NCBI GenBank assembly: GCA_022113835.1
Contig: JAILWY010000007.1
Coordinates: forward strand, 3,167,001 to 3,231,000
DNA length: 64,000 nucleotides
From: Atopsyche davidsoni
Taxonomy: Eukaryota > Arthropoda > Insecta > Trichoptera > Hydrobiosidae
Reading direction: 5' to 3'
The position numbers and the translations under genes are program-made. The number at the start of each line of letters is the position of its first letter. The first letter of the stretch is position 1. The notes below the pieces were generated by a model, which saw only the letters and a list, made by a program, of their open reading frames with translations, made no database searches and was not told the origin of the DNA. Positions 10,331-22,607 of this stretch are shown here, one piece after another.

Positions 10331-13300
10331 TCTTAACTGACTTAATTTTTCAGGGTTCGACATTGGTTGATCTCAGTTATATATCTCAATACCCAAACGT
10401 CGTAGCCTAATATCCTAGAACAAATCTATTGACAACGGTTGCCAAAACCTGAGAGATATAGATATGACACGGCTTTTAACATTAAGCCATACTTTTTTTT
10501 CAATACGTATATATAACGATGATAGGCTTTCAATAATACAGTGTCGAAGCTCTATCCACGATCCGACACAACTGACAATTGATCAACAAATCGCCACTAA
10601 TCATTTTTTTCACGGTTTTTTTTTATCAATAAAACTCACAAGGCTTCGTTTTTTATGATATTTTACCGACTTCGAAAAAAATGCTACAAAAGACTATTTG
10701 CTGTCGCGGTTTTGTTGCCTGAGTAAGAGCGCTTAGAGCCGATTTGCAATTAGCCATAAGCGTCAGTTTATTTTGTGTTTTTTTTTAATAGTTTAGCTTA
10801 AGGGTCTTGCTACCTAACCTTGCTTGGTGTCCATTCCCCGTCTACCACAAAAAAAGGACCGTTTTACCTGGCGAAATCCTGTCATTTAATTAATTTTATT
10901 GTCACTTTATTTTTCTATGTCGAAAGTTCATTTTTTTATAGAGTATTGAAAAAACTATAAATAACGGCCATTTTCAGGGTAAAATAAAATCTTGAAGATG
11001 TTGAAAAATTTGATGAAATGACGACTTTTCAAAACCAAAGTTTATTAAAGATTTTTTTTTTTTTAATTTTTTTAATAATACTGCGCACATCGTTTATATT
11101 TAATCTTTTAATTTCAATTGAAAAAAAACTTTTAAATGTTTAGGACTCTTAGAACAGTGACATGACGAATCTCCAAATTCGTACACTTCAATCGCAAAAA
11201 TACATATTTATCATATTAAAAGTAAATTTACAAGAAATAAAAATATATTCTGTTCGGAAGAAGGGATGTATCTAACTTTTTGCATTAAAATTTTTTTGAT
11301 AGGTGCAGTCGATTTTTCGCAAAACGGACCAGAAAATGATTTAAAAAAAACTCGAGTATGGGACTTAGGCCCTTAAGCAAACAACGCTAAATAGGAAACT
11401 ATTGGTTAGTTAGTATTTGGTGGTCAGTTGTGTGACCACTGCAAGTGGCGGTGAGTGAGTGCCTGCAATGACCTCCCACGCGCAGGTCGGACGGAACCAT
11501 CCCAGGCCTAATGTGCCGCGGGCCGCGATTTGTGCCTTCCTCCGCGGTAGATAATAGATAACGAGGGGAGATAGGCTTCACGGCTGTGGTCTAATCTACC
11601 ATCTAACGCCGTGCCTCGCTATCCGAATCCGAAGGTTCTGCGTTTAAAATATTCTGTTAATACAATGTAATTAACGTGTTAATTGTTCAAATTGAAAATG
11701 GTTTGTGGGCTGCGTAATTGTTTTAATTCAATAACATATATTTTGGTAATGGAAAAAAAACATGCCGATGGTTGTAATAGCGTTGCGAAGCCTTGAATGA
11801 TGATCCATTTTATTTTGTTCTTAAGCCTTTACATATAAACTCGCATGAAATAAAATATTGTTATTACTTATTATTGACCAGCGTATAACACTAAAATAAA
11901 GGCTTTTTATCACATTGTTTATATTGTCTTATCACATGTTCGTTACAGTTTGTGTTTTATGTTTGATACACGGGAAACTATCGTTTTATTACTAAATAGT
12001 GTAAGATGTCAAAACAAAGGAGTTATTGAAATAGGAAATTGCTCTTTATACTACAATATTTTTCGTTTTGGTCATTCATGTTCCATGGTTGTTCAATTTG
12101 ACGCCACATTTTGATGATGCTTGTATACACGTTAAACTGAAAACGTGATCATGACAAAAAAAAATCGATAAGTAAAATAAAACAATTTAATTTTTCAAAG
12201 TTATCTACGCGCAAACTAAGCTTGCATGATGTAAGCAGCTAACTTTTATAACAAAAAGAGTGCACAGTTTATATCGTTGCCTAATCGTTAATTTTTGTGA
12301 ATCAAATTTTAAAGATAGTGATTTTTAATCTTGTGTTATAAATAATAATAGGTAATAACGCTCTGCTATTGCGATAATTGTTCGTATCGATTTTTTAAAA
12401 ACGCAAAATTATTCAGGCAATAAATGATTCTCTAAGAGAAAACCTCTCAGCGAGCTCGCTGACGCACGAACGGCGATAATTTCACACTCACAAGCCCATG
12501 GCTCAGCGGACTCTCGCCGTTTGATTGCACAACTTCTACCATACCGTCCACACCACTCTGCTGATGCTTCAGAATCGTCCATCCGGAAGAGCCTGAAGTA
12601 TCGCAATGGAGTCTCATCAGACCATCGACGGACGGAGGCTCTATTTAAGGCTCTCGTTGAGCGTGTCTCAATAGCTCACCTGACGTAACCGCCCGGGAGA
12701 CTTGCCGAGCTCTCGACATTGTATTGTTATCAAGCGGCATTTCTCTTGTATTCACTTCCTGCGATATAACTCGATAGCGTGGTATCGATTAGCTGCATCG
12801 AATTCGATCTAGTATTGTAAATAATCGTTGATTGTTAATGATACAATTTGGTTAGATTAGGTTAGGTTACAATCGTGAGTGCAGCAGAACACGGCCCCTG
12901 GACTAATATTAATAAATTAACACTTTCTACCAATATAAATTTACCATCTACGTCCGATTTATTGATTACACGCCCGCCTATTATAATAATTATTTTTATC
13001 ATGAAGGGTTGTGGCGTCCTTTATTACTTGATAGAGACAAACATTTTAATACAACATTAAACATCTTTGTTGATACACATTGTGTTCGGCGTAATATAAA
13101 TACAGGAAGATTATATGCCATTTATTTTTGTCATGATTCCACATTTTTCTTAAGCCGACCTGAACATCATAAAATGTTGACCGACAAACCGTTGCTGGTT
13201 TATTTTCATTAGTGTACTTTAGTGTTTTTCTTAAACGTAATCGAACACGTAAACTGCAATTCACACGCCACATTGTTTATTTTAATGTTAAATTTGCAAT

Positions 13301-13380
13301 AAATAATAATTTTTGATAAAACCATTTACTCCACCTACTACATATGAAAAATTCCACCCATTACAAGCTTTACTTCTCAC

Positions 13381-13480
13381 GCTAGAGTCAGGTCAGGCCT
13401 GGTCTCCTGGCTGCCTGCCGCCAGTTTGCTGATGAGGTACTGGATCTCTTCGGAGATCGTCCCACTGACCCGCTCACCAT
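13381..13480 (-). CDS. candidate internal exon, unrecognised
   Basis: A GC-richer 100-bp segment between acceptor ATTATTAG (exon starts 13480) and donor GC|GTGAGAAG (after 13381). It has 32 full codons, starting after 2 bases and ending with 2. The peptide (GERVSGTISEEIQYLISK..., continuing to a Pro-Asp-Leu-Thr-Leu end) is helix-like and codon-like. The entry phase does not fit the phase-0 end of the exon at 15413-15267, so it belongs elsewhere or an exon is missing between them. Confidence 0.3.
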
Positions 13481-13999
13481 CTAATAATCATGCCACTAGG
13501 AAGTACATCACTGGTTATTGCCTCTATATATCTCTAAATTGATTTCTCCTAGGTTCTCAGTTTACCGGTATTTATAAAAAATGGTATTTGTTATTGTTTG
13601 GCTAAATTTATTATGATCATAAAACATTATTTAGTAATATAGTTTCTATTAATTTTGAATCCTAAATTTGAACTTTACTAGTTACTAATTAGACTGATTT
13701 TTTCTGATGTGGAATAATGAAACAGAATATTAAATCAACAATGTGCTCAATCTCTTACTTTGGTGTTTTACAATAAGATTTACACCAGATAAGTATTTTG
13801 CGGAACCACCTTGTTTAAACACCATAATCTTTAAGTTGTGTGATACGTAAACAATATTTTACATATTTATTTTGCATTTAAAATGGGTATTTCTAAAAGT
13901 AGCTAGATGTGAAAAATATTTAAAAAAACATACGAACTACCACTTTCTGTACATTCAGTCAAAAGGCTCTCTGAATTACTGAACACGTCACACAGGTGT

Positions 14000-14002
<3 letters not shown>

Positions 14003-14060
<58 letters not shown>
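14003..14060. repeat. AT dinucleotide microsatellite
   Basis: About 28 uninterrupted TA/AT units. It is likely polymorphic and a likely source of assembly slippage. Confidence 0.95.
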
Positions 14061-14062
<2 letters not shown>

Positions 14063-14593
14063 GTTCCCATTTGAACATGTTTTCAAGGCACATGTTTCCA
14101 CTCTACTAACAATTTAAAACCACTTTTACAACTTATCACAAGATTGTGACTAACGGGACTACAGATTTCATACTTAGCCATCTCTAATAACTAGAAAACA
14201 AAAAAAAACATAATATTTTAAATCTTTATCCGAATTAAATGACAATAGCCGTTTAGTATCCACAGTTGGATGATGGCCTCTCCATGGGCCCACCTGGCAA
14301 GACAACTTTCTCCAACTAAGGTAATATTAAGACCCGCCACATTTATATCTTTTTGAAACGGTGATCAAGCAAGTGGCACTTAATACTGTGCAAGAGTTTT
14401 ATAGAGATGTTACATTTACTGCGAATTTAATATAAAAAAGCTGTCATAAATAACACTGGATGAGATTATAGAAAATATAGCCTGTATTCTGGTAAGGTAG
14501 GCTCGATTTTTATGTTTATTTAAGAACTAATATTTGCTATGTAATTGTGATAGGCTGCCCAAATCTTCCAAACAATTTATATTAGTATTTTTG

Positions 14594-14768
14594 AATAAAA
14601 TACTTGAGTGATTTTCCTCATTTTTGTTTTTGGCATTATCAAACAGAGACATTATCAAACAACGTTGGCATTATCAAACAACTCTGTTTGATAATGCCAA
14701 CGTGAAAGGTTGGCGAAACCGGTCACTAATAAAAACAAAAATGTGGAAAATCACTGGAGTATTTTATT
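14594..14768. mobile_element. palindromic MITE, full copy
   Basis: Terminal inverted repeats of about 38 bp begin AATAAAATACTTGAGTGATT; the right end mirrors this with two mismatches in that stretch. An inner perfect 17-bp inverted repeat pairs 14632-14648 with 14682-14698, and its half-motif CATTATCAAACA recurs in between. Related copies lie at 16217-16248 and 39600-39725. A conserved flanking word (AGTACTCTCTGTC, or its complement) accompanies all three, so the real element extends beyond the hairpin. No protein is encoded. Confidence 0.65.
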
Positions 14769-14838
14769 AATAAATATTAAAATAGAATTCCACCAAGTAC
14801 TCTCTGTCAAAAATATTGAATTTCTTAATTTATATTAG

Positions 14839-15223
14839 CACACTAAAGGCAGGGCGGGTACTAGTACCGTTTCGCAGACTGCTGTCTTAAGGCGGGGCGC
14901 GTATTAATACCTTTTTTAATGTGTTTACCCTAAAAGCGGCAGAAGGTCATTTTACTCTTTAGGTTTACAGCTCGTAATGTTTGTTTGGACTCGTCAACGT
15001 TACTTCTACTGAAGAATTGGAGTGGTCAGAGAATGAAAATATTTTTTTAGGACAAAGTGGTGTTGTTGTGATGCCAAGTGATTCAACTTTTTATAGGAAA
15101 CGATTTATTTGACTGCATGCAAATCACAGAGTGTGTAGACTAGATTTCACACGCGCAATTTTACGCGAATTTTGCCCGCCACGCACATCAGTTTAGTCAC
15201 TTTGGTTATCCGCTTGAAGTGTG
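14839..15223 (+). mobile_element. piggyBac-like element, internally deleted (copy 1)
   Basis: Begins CACACT and ends AGTGTG, flanked by TTAG on the left and TTAT on the right. The interior is about 385 bp and nearly matches copy 2 at 22764-23327, but lacks part of the acidic N-terminal coding segment. The remaining peptide pieces (KWSGQ/ENENI-type acidic start, then GVVVMPSD..., then a Phe/Leu-rich LFIGNDLF-like stretch) are frame-broken. It lies 42 bp inside the intron that follows the exon at 15413-15267. Confidence 0.6.
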
Positions 15224-15266
15224 TTATTAACTGGGGTTACAGGAGTATAAGGATGCATGTGTGTAC

Positions 15267-15413
15267 CTGGTTGTCGAAGGCTGGTCCCGTGATGTCTTGG
15301 TTGAGGCTGGCGATCGCGTCGCGGCCGGTGCGCGGCGGCCCCTCCAGGCTGTCGGCCAGCACGAGCAGCGCGCTCAGCACGTGCGTCACCGCGGCCATGC
15401 TCAGCTGCGCCAT
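15267..15413 (-). CDS. CpG-rich first coding exon, unrecognised protein
   Basis: ATG at 15413, 49 codons, donor AACCAG|GTACAC after 15267, ending in phase 0. Third positions are almost all G or C, unlike the surroundings, and the exon lies in a CpG-rich island that continues upstream, as expected of a promoter-proximal first exon. The peptide starts MAQLSMAAVTHVLSALLVLA, which could be a weak signal peptide or an amphipathic helix, followed by a Gly/Pro turn and a second helix. I do not recognise it. The phase-0 end would fit the exon starting at 4024, making it an alternative first exon of the left-edge gene, but this is inference. Confidence 0.5.
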
Positions 15414-15890
15414 CTCAGGGCATCCCCCGCGCGAGCAGACCGACCCTCGCCCCTCAACCCCTCACCCCTCACAGTCTCACCACAGTCTCACACACTTGCC
15501 ACAAACTTGTAAAGTACACAACACGAGAAATTTAGTCGAGTGCAAATGATCGCTCTTGTCGCCCTGTCAAACCGCACGAAATGAATAAATAACGACGTAG
15601 GTGTTTCGCTTATTGTTGTATGCAGAGTTTTTTTTTTTGATTCGATTGTGATCACTTGTTGTTCGGTTCGCTTTGGATGCTCGAGGCGAGCGACCTGGTG
15701 TTCGCCCGGTGGCGGAGTGGCAGGTCCGCTCGAAGCTTTGGCGAGCCGGGCTGCTCCCCCTCCCCGTGCCGGCGCCCCCCCCCCCAGCAGGGGGAGCCCC
15801 CACCCCTCCCCCCCCCCTCCCCCCCGAAGACCCCCCGAGCCTCCCCCCGAAGCCTCGGCGCGCGCTCCGCTGACTTCCTCGAGTTATGCA
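15414..15890 (-). promoter_or_regulatory. CpG island and likely promoter with C/G tracts
   Basis: GC- and CpG-rich DNA directly upstream of the minus-strand start at 15413. On the minus strand, 15774-15830 carries several runs of five to twelve G separated by short loops, an ideal G-quadruplex sequence. No clear TATA box was seen. It is read as a promoter because of its position beside a GC-rich first exon. Confidence 0.45.
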
Positions 15891-17632
15891 CTTATTGCGA
15901 TAGCGATAGTTTTGATAATATTTTTGATTGAATCTTGCATAAGTATTCCAATACATTAGATAAATATTACGTTTCCTTGTAGTTTGGATTTTCCTGTGTT
16001 GATATTATTCGACATTGCAGGAAGCTTGCTGCAAAGAAAACTAATTAAGTTTTTTTTTTAAACTTATTAAATTGCAAACCTGGCAAAAAATTCCAGAATA
16101 CATAATTTGATTTTCAGTTATTTTATCCATTCTCTGCATTTTTGTAATAAAGATCATACATAAATTCAATTTAAAAATTAAAAATTTTTGACGGAGAGTA
16201 CTTGGTGGAATTCGTAAAATACTTGAGTGGAAAATCACTCAAGTATTTAAAATATTTATTTAAGCATTGTGCCGTTTGACTGAGGAAGGTTTAATATACA
16301 TCAAAACTAGTGATTGAAAAATTTTCTTAAATAGTTTTCGGAAGCATAATACTCTTTATCTGCTATCCAAATCATATCAGAATTCTTTGCGCTTACTTAG
16401 CAGCATATACAGTGTGTGATTGATGATAAACAATGTCGGCAGCAAAAGGCATATAATGCACATACAATCCGCTTTCAAAACATCATTAGTTTATTATACG
16501 TTTCGAGGGCCAGTCTACATCCAAGCAATCCATCACAGCCGCGTTTATAAAACCTCATATTGATTATTGTTATTTTATATTTTCGTTGAATGTAACGATT
16601 TCGATACCATTATGTGCATATTATTTTAGATTTTAGGCAAACGCAGTGAGTTCATGCATCGCCGAAAACATGGGTATTAAAAACAATCCTCTTCTATATA
16701 TATTCAAGAAAAACATGTGTCCTCTTTCTCTCAAAATATTAAATTTCTTTCTTTATGTTAAGGCATCAGCATGTAACGAATACAACGTTATAATTTTTTT
16801 TATAATGACCACCTATATTTATTTATATTTATTTTACATCATGTTGAAATATCAATTTTATATACTCAATATACTTGTAAGGTCTTTGCGATTTATTGCT
16901 TTGCTTCTGTTTTTTTTTTTTAGATAAATATGTGGGCTTCCATGTGAATTATTTTTAGCTTATATTTGCTCGGAGACGGTGTTCTTGGGTTCTTCAGGAT
17001 ATCTGATTGTTCGTACTGACCGCTGTTTTCATAAAGGCGGTACTATAATACAATATGTTTGCTATAAATATGATTGCTTACCATTATGTTGTATGGCCGG
17101 GGAGTGTGTCAAGGAAGTCGCCGGACGCGGCTGCAGAGGCTCCGATTCGCATTTCCGGTCGTAATACACTCCACCAGTGACGCGTATTTTGATTTTATTA
17201 AGGCTGCAATACACATATTCTTTACTTAATCTCGCGATCTATTGTTAAAATCAACCGATGTTACGTATTTGAATATGTACATGTGTCTTACGTGAAAAAA
17301 TTGCAAGCATTTATGATTGCGAATCGTGGCGTTGATGTAATCTGCGATTTTGACTTTGTAAAAATTAAATATTATTTTGTGATTAGACCGGTTTTGTAAA
17401 AAAATATATGTTGTATCATACAGATGCAATGATATTGAATTTGTACATTAAAATTATAAGTCATTTATAATATGATTTCACGTACGTATACGAGGCTTTG
17501 TTTATTTCATAACCAGAGCGTATAAAATGTTAATAAAGAAAACACGATATCCTACAGGAGTTTGATTTATAAATCACAAAATAACCACCGTAGAATTTAT
17601 TACTTTTTGCATAAATGCATTTTGTATTATAA
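15891..17632. other. non-coding stretch with minimal MITE hairpin
   Basis: AT-rich, no exon supported. The only structure of note is the collapsed MITE hairpin at 16217-16248. A short GC-richer patch near 17090-17160 has no coding support. Confidence 0.4.
16217..16248. mobile_element. collapsed MITE hairpin
   Basis: Perfect 13-bp arms AAATACTTGAGTG and CACTCAAGTATTT with a 6-base centre. These are the outer ends of the MITE at 14594-14768 with the whole interior lost. The preceding GAGAGTACTTGGTGGAATTC matches the flank of the other copies. Confidence 0.6.
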
Positions 17633-17714
17633 AGGTGTCCCAAAATATACGCAAGATTTGAATTTGTCGCCATTTTTGCAGTAATGTTTTGGGAACACTT
17701 AAAAAAAAAACAAA

Positions 17715-18148
17715 TTGACAGCTGACAGTTTAGGGTTAGTAAAAATGGAGCGTTACACGATAAAACAACGTGTCTTCATTATTGAACAATATTTAAAAAA
17801 TAATGAAAGCTTGGCAGCCGCAGTTCGAAAATTTCATACAAAATATGGTCGGAATAGTGTTTTATCTTCGTCAACTGTGAAGAGATTAATTGAAAAATTC
17901 AGGGAGACTGGATTCGTTGGAGACGCTAATCACACTGGTCGTCCAAAAACAAGCCGTTCAAATGTCAATATCGAAGCAGTGCGTGACAATCCAGGAACCT
18001 CAATTCGGCGTCGTGGACAAGAATTGCAAATTTCAAGAAGCTCTCTACAACGTATACTAACTAAAGATCTGTGTCTCCATGCTTAAAAAAATCAATTTAC
18101 ACAAGAACTGAAGCCTAATGACCACGCACAGCGAAGAGAGACAAAGTT
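17715..18148 (+). pseudogene. mariner-family transposase, N-terminal fragment
   Basis: Coding starts at the ATG at 17745 (MERYTIKQRVFIIEQYLKNN). It carries the N-terminal helix-turn-helix (residues about 1-60), the GRP linker (HTGRPKT) and the second DNA-binding helix-turn-helix (SRSSLQRILTKDL). A TAA interrupts the frame after LCLHA; homologous sequence then continues in frame (QFTQELKPNDHAQRR) until the inverted junction. The whole catalytic domain is missing, against a usual length near 340 residues. It is inactive. Confidence 0.8.
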
Positions 18149-18297
18149 AAAAAACTATTCCAACCATATTTTGTATGAAATTTTCGAACTGCGGCTGCCA
18201 AGCTTTCATTATTTTTGAAATATTTTTTAATAATGAAGACACGTTGTTTTATCGTGTAACGCTCCATTTTTACTAACCCTAAACTGTCAGCTGTCAA
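18115..18297 (-). pseudogene. inverted 5' fragment of the same transposase
   Basis: Minus-strand copy of the first 41 or so residues of the transposase, from ATG 18267 through KFHTKYGWNS, then running into unrelated frame. It differs from the plus copy at a few positions (KKYFKNNES for EQYLKNNES). It is part of the inverted structure and not a separate gene. Confidence 0.65.
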
Positions 18298-18326
18298 ATT
18301 GTGCTTTTTTAAGTGTTCCCAAAACT

Positions 18327-18603
18327 TTACTGCAATATATATATATATTTTTTTTTTTCAAAACACATGCAGTGTGAATCCACCTTTACGTGATACCTCA
18401 AACAAAACACTTTGAATATATTCCGCTGCCAAAGTTTATCTGAATTCACGCTCGGGCGGCTTGGCCGGAGGATGCGGCGGCCGCCTGCAGGGGGAACCGG
18501 AAGTCCTCCCGCGACGTGCCGCTGATCGCTCTTCCGGCAGCAGAGCCCAGCCTGACAGACGTAATAACACGTTTTGTGCGATCCGCTATCGGCCGCCATC
18601 TTA
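18327..18603 (-). promoter_or_regulatory. GC-rich island with AAGATGGCGGC start motif
   Basis: A GC-rich patch on the minus strand begins with AAGATGGCGGC at about 18602, a YY1-type element often found at or just after transcript starts, with the ATG at 18599. An ORF of 90 codons follows, Cys- and Arg-rich, with no recognisable domain and no strong donor. It could be a promoter plus first exon. Confidence 0.3.
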
Positions 18604-21600
18604 ACAATCCACCAATGCGCAGATTCAGTAAACGAAACTGTTTTCCTGTGGATTGTATGGTAAATTTCAGCCAGTAATTTTTTTCAGATATTAGTACCTT
18701 TTTTATATGTATAATTTTGTGAGTACTATTCTTATATTACGTTTATTCGTGAAACCTTGAATTGTACAATCGTAGTATCTTTTTAATGGAGCCTTTCTTT
18801 TATTTTTTTTGTTCTGGTATGTAGATACGCAGGTTTGTACTGTCGTTTCTTGAATCTTCACTTTTAGTCCAGACTACCCCCATTTATAACCCAGAGTGAC
18901 AATGGGTTGATGTCAATAACGTAATAAATTTACAGTAAGCAGTTAATCAAGGAATACTCTCTGGAGTTCCGCTGCTTTCATTAATACAAAAATACATATT
19001 TAGTATAAAAATACTTAATAAGTTAAATTTGTGATCCGCTCGATTTTCTTTCCTATATTTATAAATTTATTTACTCTTACACTGTTTATCGTTTTGAACT
19101 TTTGTGAAAAGCTTTTCCTTCTCTGTTGTCTTCATTTATCGTGCCTTTAACTTCAAAAAATTAAAACACCAACCTCAGGTTTTCTTTTGCGAAATTCAGT
19201 ATTATTCCTGAAATTCGTAATTTAAATATACACATTGTACGCTTGCTTGTACCCATAAATCTAACTGTTGCATTTTTTATTCTGAATGGTACTATTTACC
19301 ACCCATGTGCGATGCCGGCTTGCGTAACTGGCCTCCGGGCTATCTGCACAGCCTTGCGCGTCCGGTGGTTTTTTTAACAACCACCCGCAGCACTACCGAT
19401 CGGCCCGATGCTATCTGCAGGCCCCGCTCTTATCTCCAGACTTCACTATGAAAATGGACTCTTTGATGCAAGTTGCATTAGCCAGGACTTGCCGAATCGA
19501 TTTGGTAGATATTTTAAAAAAAATCTGTAGTGAATAGGTCTTCGATTTATTCTATTGGCTTTTTTTTAAGACTTCCTTATATTTAATTTTATTTTTTGCT
19601 TCCATTACCAACTCCTTTTTTCTTATTTAAAAAATATTATATGACTAAAAATCATAAGGTATTATTGCATATTATTTATTTATTAGTCCAAAGTTTTAGG
19701 TTACGATTTGTATTTTGATAATGATGCTACCCTTAAATAAAAAAAGCGATTAAATATTTTTTTGATTCCCAATCCGGGGCTGGCCATTGTACCGCAGTTT
19801 TACTACAAACAGCGTGATTTTCGATTAGTTTAATTTGGATTCTAGATGCAAACATTACCGTTTATATATTTCGTTATCTTGCAGATTTATTCCAACCTCG
19901 TTTTAGATTCTCCCCGGCGTGGTCTGTTTATTCTCTCGCGTACATTCTTACCGAGAAGGTTAACTATACATTTTAAACAAAGTCATGTAAGTGGTGTTGT
20001 TAAACATGTCGGATCATCCATCATTCATTTGAAATATTTACTAATGAATACCATCATAACGTCTTGTTGATGTCTAATCCCGCTGAAGTCATTTCGTAAA
20101 ACCCCAAAATCATTTCTCATCAGCCTCGTAAAGAAATCAATGAGAGAATTAATTTATATTTTATAAGATGGCATTCAAATAAATCCTTCTTATTTATAGT
20201 TATATTAATTCTGAGACTATTTTGGATTGAATGCTTGAAGAAGAATGTAAGTATCTTGTAAGGGTGGGGGACTCTTGCTATTATGTCTGCCTTCTGTTAT
20301 TCTTACCCCAAATGTGCAAGTGTTAGTAAGATACAGGCAATATATTTTTTTAAATTACCTATTCGCTCGGATTTTCACTGCAGTGGTTGAACGTCGATTA
20401 GCGAGCAACAATTAAGTAATTAAAAAAAATTACAATTACCTCCAGTGGCGGCGGGCTCTCGGAGTGGTGACCGTTCGTCTGTGACTGCGGCTCGGACTGA
20501 TTATGGTGGATGATGATTATCATGATCGTTCAAATTTGCAGTGTCGGAGTTTAAAGTAAGTCTCCGTCACTTTCACTCCAGACTCACTTTGCATTGAGAC
20601 GCATCTACATCTGCATACACAGCTCATTTGGCATCTGCTCAAAATACAGCTTCAGTTTTTTGCTTAAGCATGCTATATTTCTAGGTTAGAAAGTGGAAAT
20701 ATCACTAAAATAAATATAGAATAAAAAAAAATAGTTTTAGGCATCACTTTGCTTTATTTATGTATTTTCATTTTTAATATCTTTCCACATTTATTAAATG
20801 ATCTCAACGACAGTTTTGGTGTTACAGCACATTGACCTGTTATAATGTTTTCTCTTTTTTGTGAATTGACTTTATTTCAGCTGTGCACAATAATTGATTA
20901 TTTTCATTAAAAATTGACACCGAAAAATAAATGTATCACGAAAATAATTATTGGCTACATATCCAATGTAAAAAAAAAATTTAAAACGATATGCAGTGGT
21001 TTTTTTTTCAGTTAAATCAAATCCTTCAAAACACCGATTATTGGCATGGTGGTTTAATAATATTTATTTAAGATGTTTATTTAAAATAAATGAGGTGATT
21101 ATTAGTTATTAGATGTCGGAGTAAACGATACTTTATAATATCTAAATTTATGAATTTTTGGTCATTTTTGGACGATTCAGCCGAGCGCACCACAGCGAGC
21201 CTGCCCGCGTGGTTAATTGAACATCGATGTTGTAACTAGGTTTATATTTTTTTAATTTTACGGTAAAATCAATGGTGAATATAGATATTAAATCTGCTGG
21301 GTCATAATTATTATAATCAAATTAAACGTGATAAAGTCCGGACAACTTATAACATCATATAGAATTAATAGTTCTGTACGTAAACAAGTCAGGTGACGTC
21401 CAATGCAGACTGCATTTCTAGTTTTAGCATAATTTTAAATATTTTATATTTAATTACTATGTTATATATAAAGTACTCGAAAGTGTTGCTACGTTGATCT
21501 ATTGAATATTGTTATTTTATTCATGATAATCAGGTGTTAACCTCAATTCGTGGAGCATTTTGTACTTGTATATAAACGACAATTAAATTATTGCAAAAAG

Positions 21601-22529
21601 AGAGACGAGAGAAGCAAAAGATTTTGGTTTTATTTTAGTTCTATGTTTATTTTTTTCATAAAAGAAGGCTCTGATTGATTAGACTGCTGTTGATTTCTCC
21701 CGTCAAGTGCGCCGCTGACTTGCAGTTCAAAGCATCCAGTCATCACTCGGAGCTTGTAGATTACGCCCAAAAGTAAAGCATGTGAGAGTATAGTCTTTCA
21801 ATATACTTATGAATAGATTCACTTCGTTCTTGGGTGTTGTGCCGCCTTATATTTTGAATCTTATAGCAGATTTTGGATCAACACCCAAGAACAAATTAAA
21901 TTTAACAACAGCGGCTGTCTAGGTATTTTACGCATGATCGATGATTGTGAGAAATCTGTTCTGATCTTAATATAAGTTTGTTTAACATGAATATCGTATA
22001 TAAGCCTTTCACTTATTATACATAAATATTATTACGTTTTAGTAATTGACTATAATAAATAAAACGTGTACTGGGTTTAGGTTTTAAATTGCCGTCTGTG
22101 TATGTTGACTCGGCGATTGGTTTTACGACATTCTGTGAAGCGACAAGCAGACGACCGCGTCGCAACTATTATTACATTGTTATTCTGATTTTCTAGTTAC
22201 ATCACTTAAGCACGATTTTAAAATATGATTGGCATATCTATTTAAATATTATGACTGTCGGTATTTTGATTTATTTACAATAAATAAAATCCTAATCAGA
22301 TACACAGCGTAGCGTTTTATTTAAATATGATAATTACGACTCGCGCAACTAACAAGCGAAAGCTCTAGTGGTCATTATGAAAATGAAGCGTTCGCATTGA
22401 GCTACTCGATTCCATCCTTTTACTTTATATTCTTAAATTATATTATATTTATATAATCGTGACAAGTTAGTTGCTTTGCGTTTTTGTAAAATTGAAAACC
22501 TGTAAGTCATGCGGTTCTCACTTTCCAAT
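18604..22529. other. non-coding stretch
   Basis: No exon, RNA gene or transposon could be recognised. Short GC-richer patches occur near 19320-19440 and 20440-20520. The rest is AT-rich with homopolymers. Confidence 0.4.
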
Positions 22530-22607
22530 ATGGCGGCGCGGCAAATGTCAAGAATCAACAGAGGCGTACGCGTTTTATGTCCCGAAATAGCTTTTCGTGC
22601 CTTCCTT
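22530..22607 (+). CDS. candidate first exon, possible mitochondrial presequence
   Basis: ATG sits in a YY1-like CCAATATGGCGGC context, followed by 26 codons and a strong donor (CTT|GTAAGT) in phase 0. The peptide MAARQMSRINRGVRVLCPEI has five Arg and no acidic residue in its first 18 positions, as in mitochondrial targeting sequences. No downstream partner exon was found. It is short, so chance is possible. Confidence 0.3.

Larger units (their letters stand above)
4654..13380. other. long AT-rich stretch without a firm gene
   Basis: No exon can be supported. It holds a SINE at 10180-10330, a GC-rich segment at 8830-9060 and one modest minus-strand ORF at 5268-5080. That ORF starts at an ATG, has mixed composition and resembles nothing I know. 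A somewhat GC-richer patch at 12400-12720 includes TGACGTAA and a CTATTTAAGG TATA-like element on the plus strand, but no gene could be tied to it. The rest is homopolymer-rich non-coding DNA. Confidence 0.4.
17633..18340 (+). mobile_element. truncated Tc1/mariner element with inverted 5' copy
   Basis: A mariner-type 5' end with the start of a transposase gene is cut off and abuts an inverted copy of its own 5' end. Arms 17679-17864 and 18149-18334 match over about 185 bp with few differences. The outer GGTGTCCCAAAA terminus is present only on the left. This fold-back could form a long hairpin RNA if transcribed. Confidence 0.75.

Noticed and set aside
15567..15959. Overlapping Pro/Gly/Arg-rich ORFs in the CpG island
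   Set aside because: Open frames in all directions result from GC-rich homopolymers; no codon signal or splice borders.
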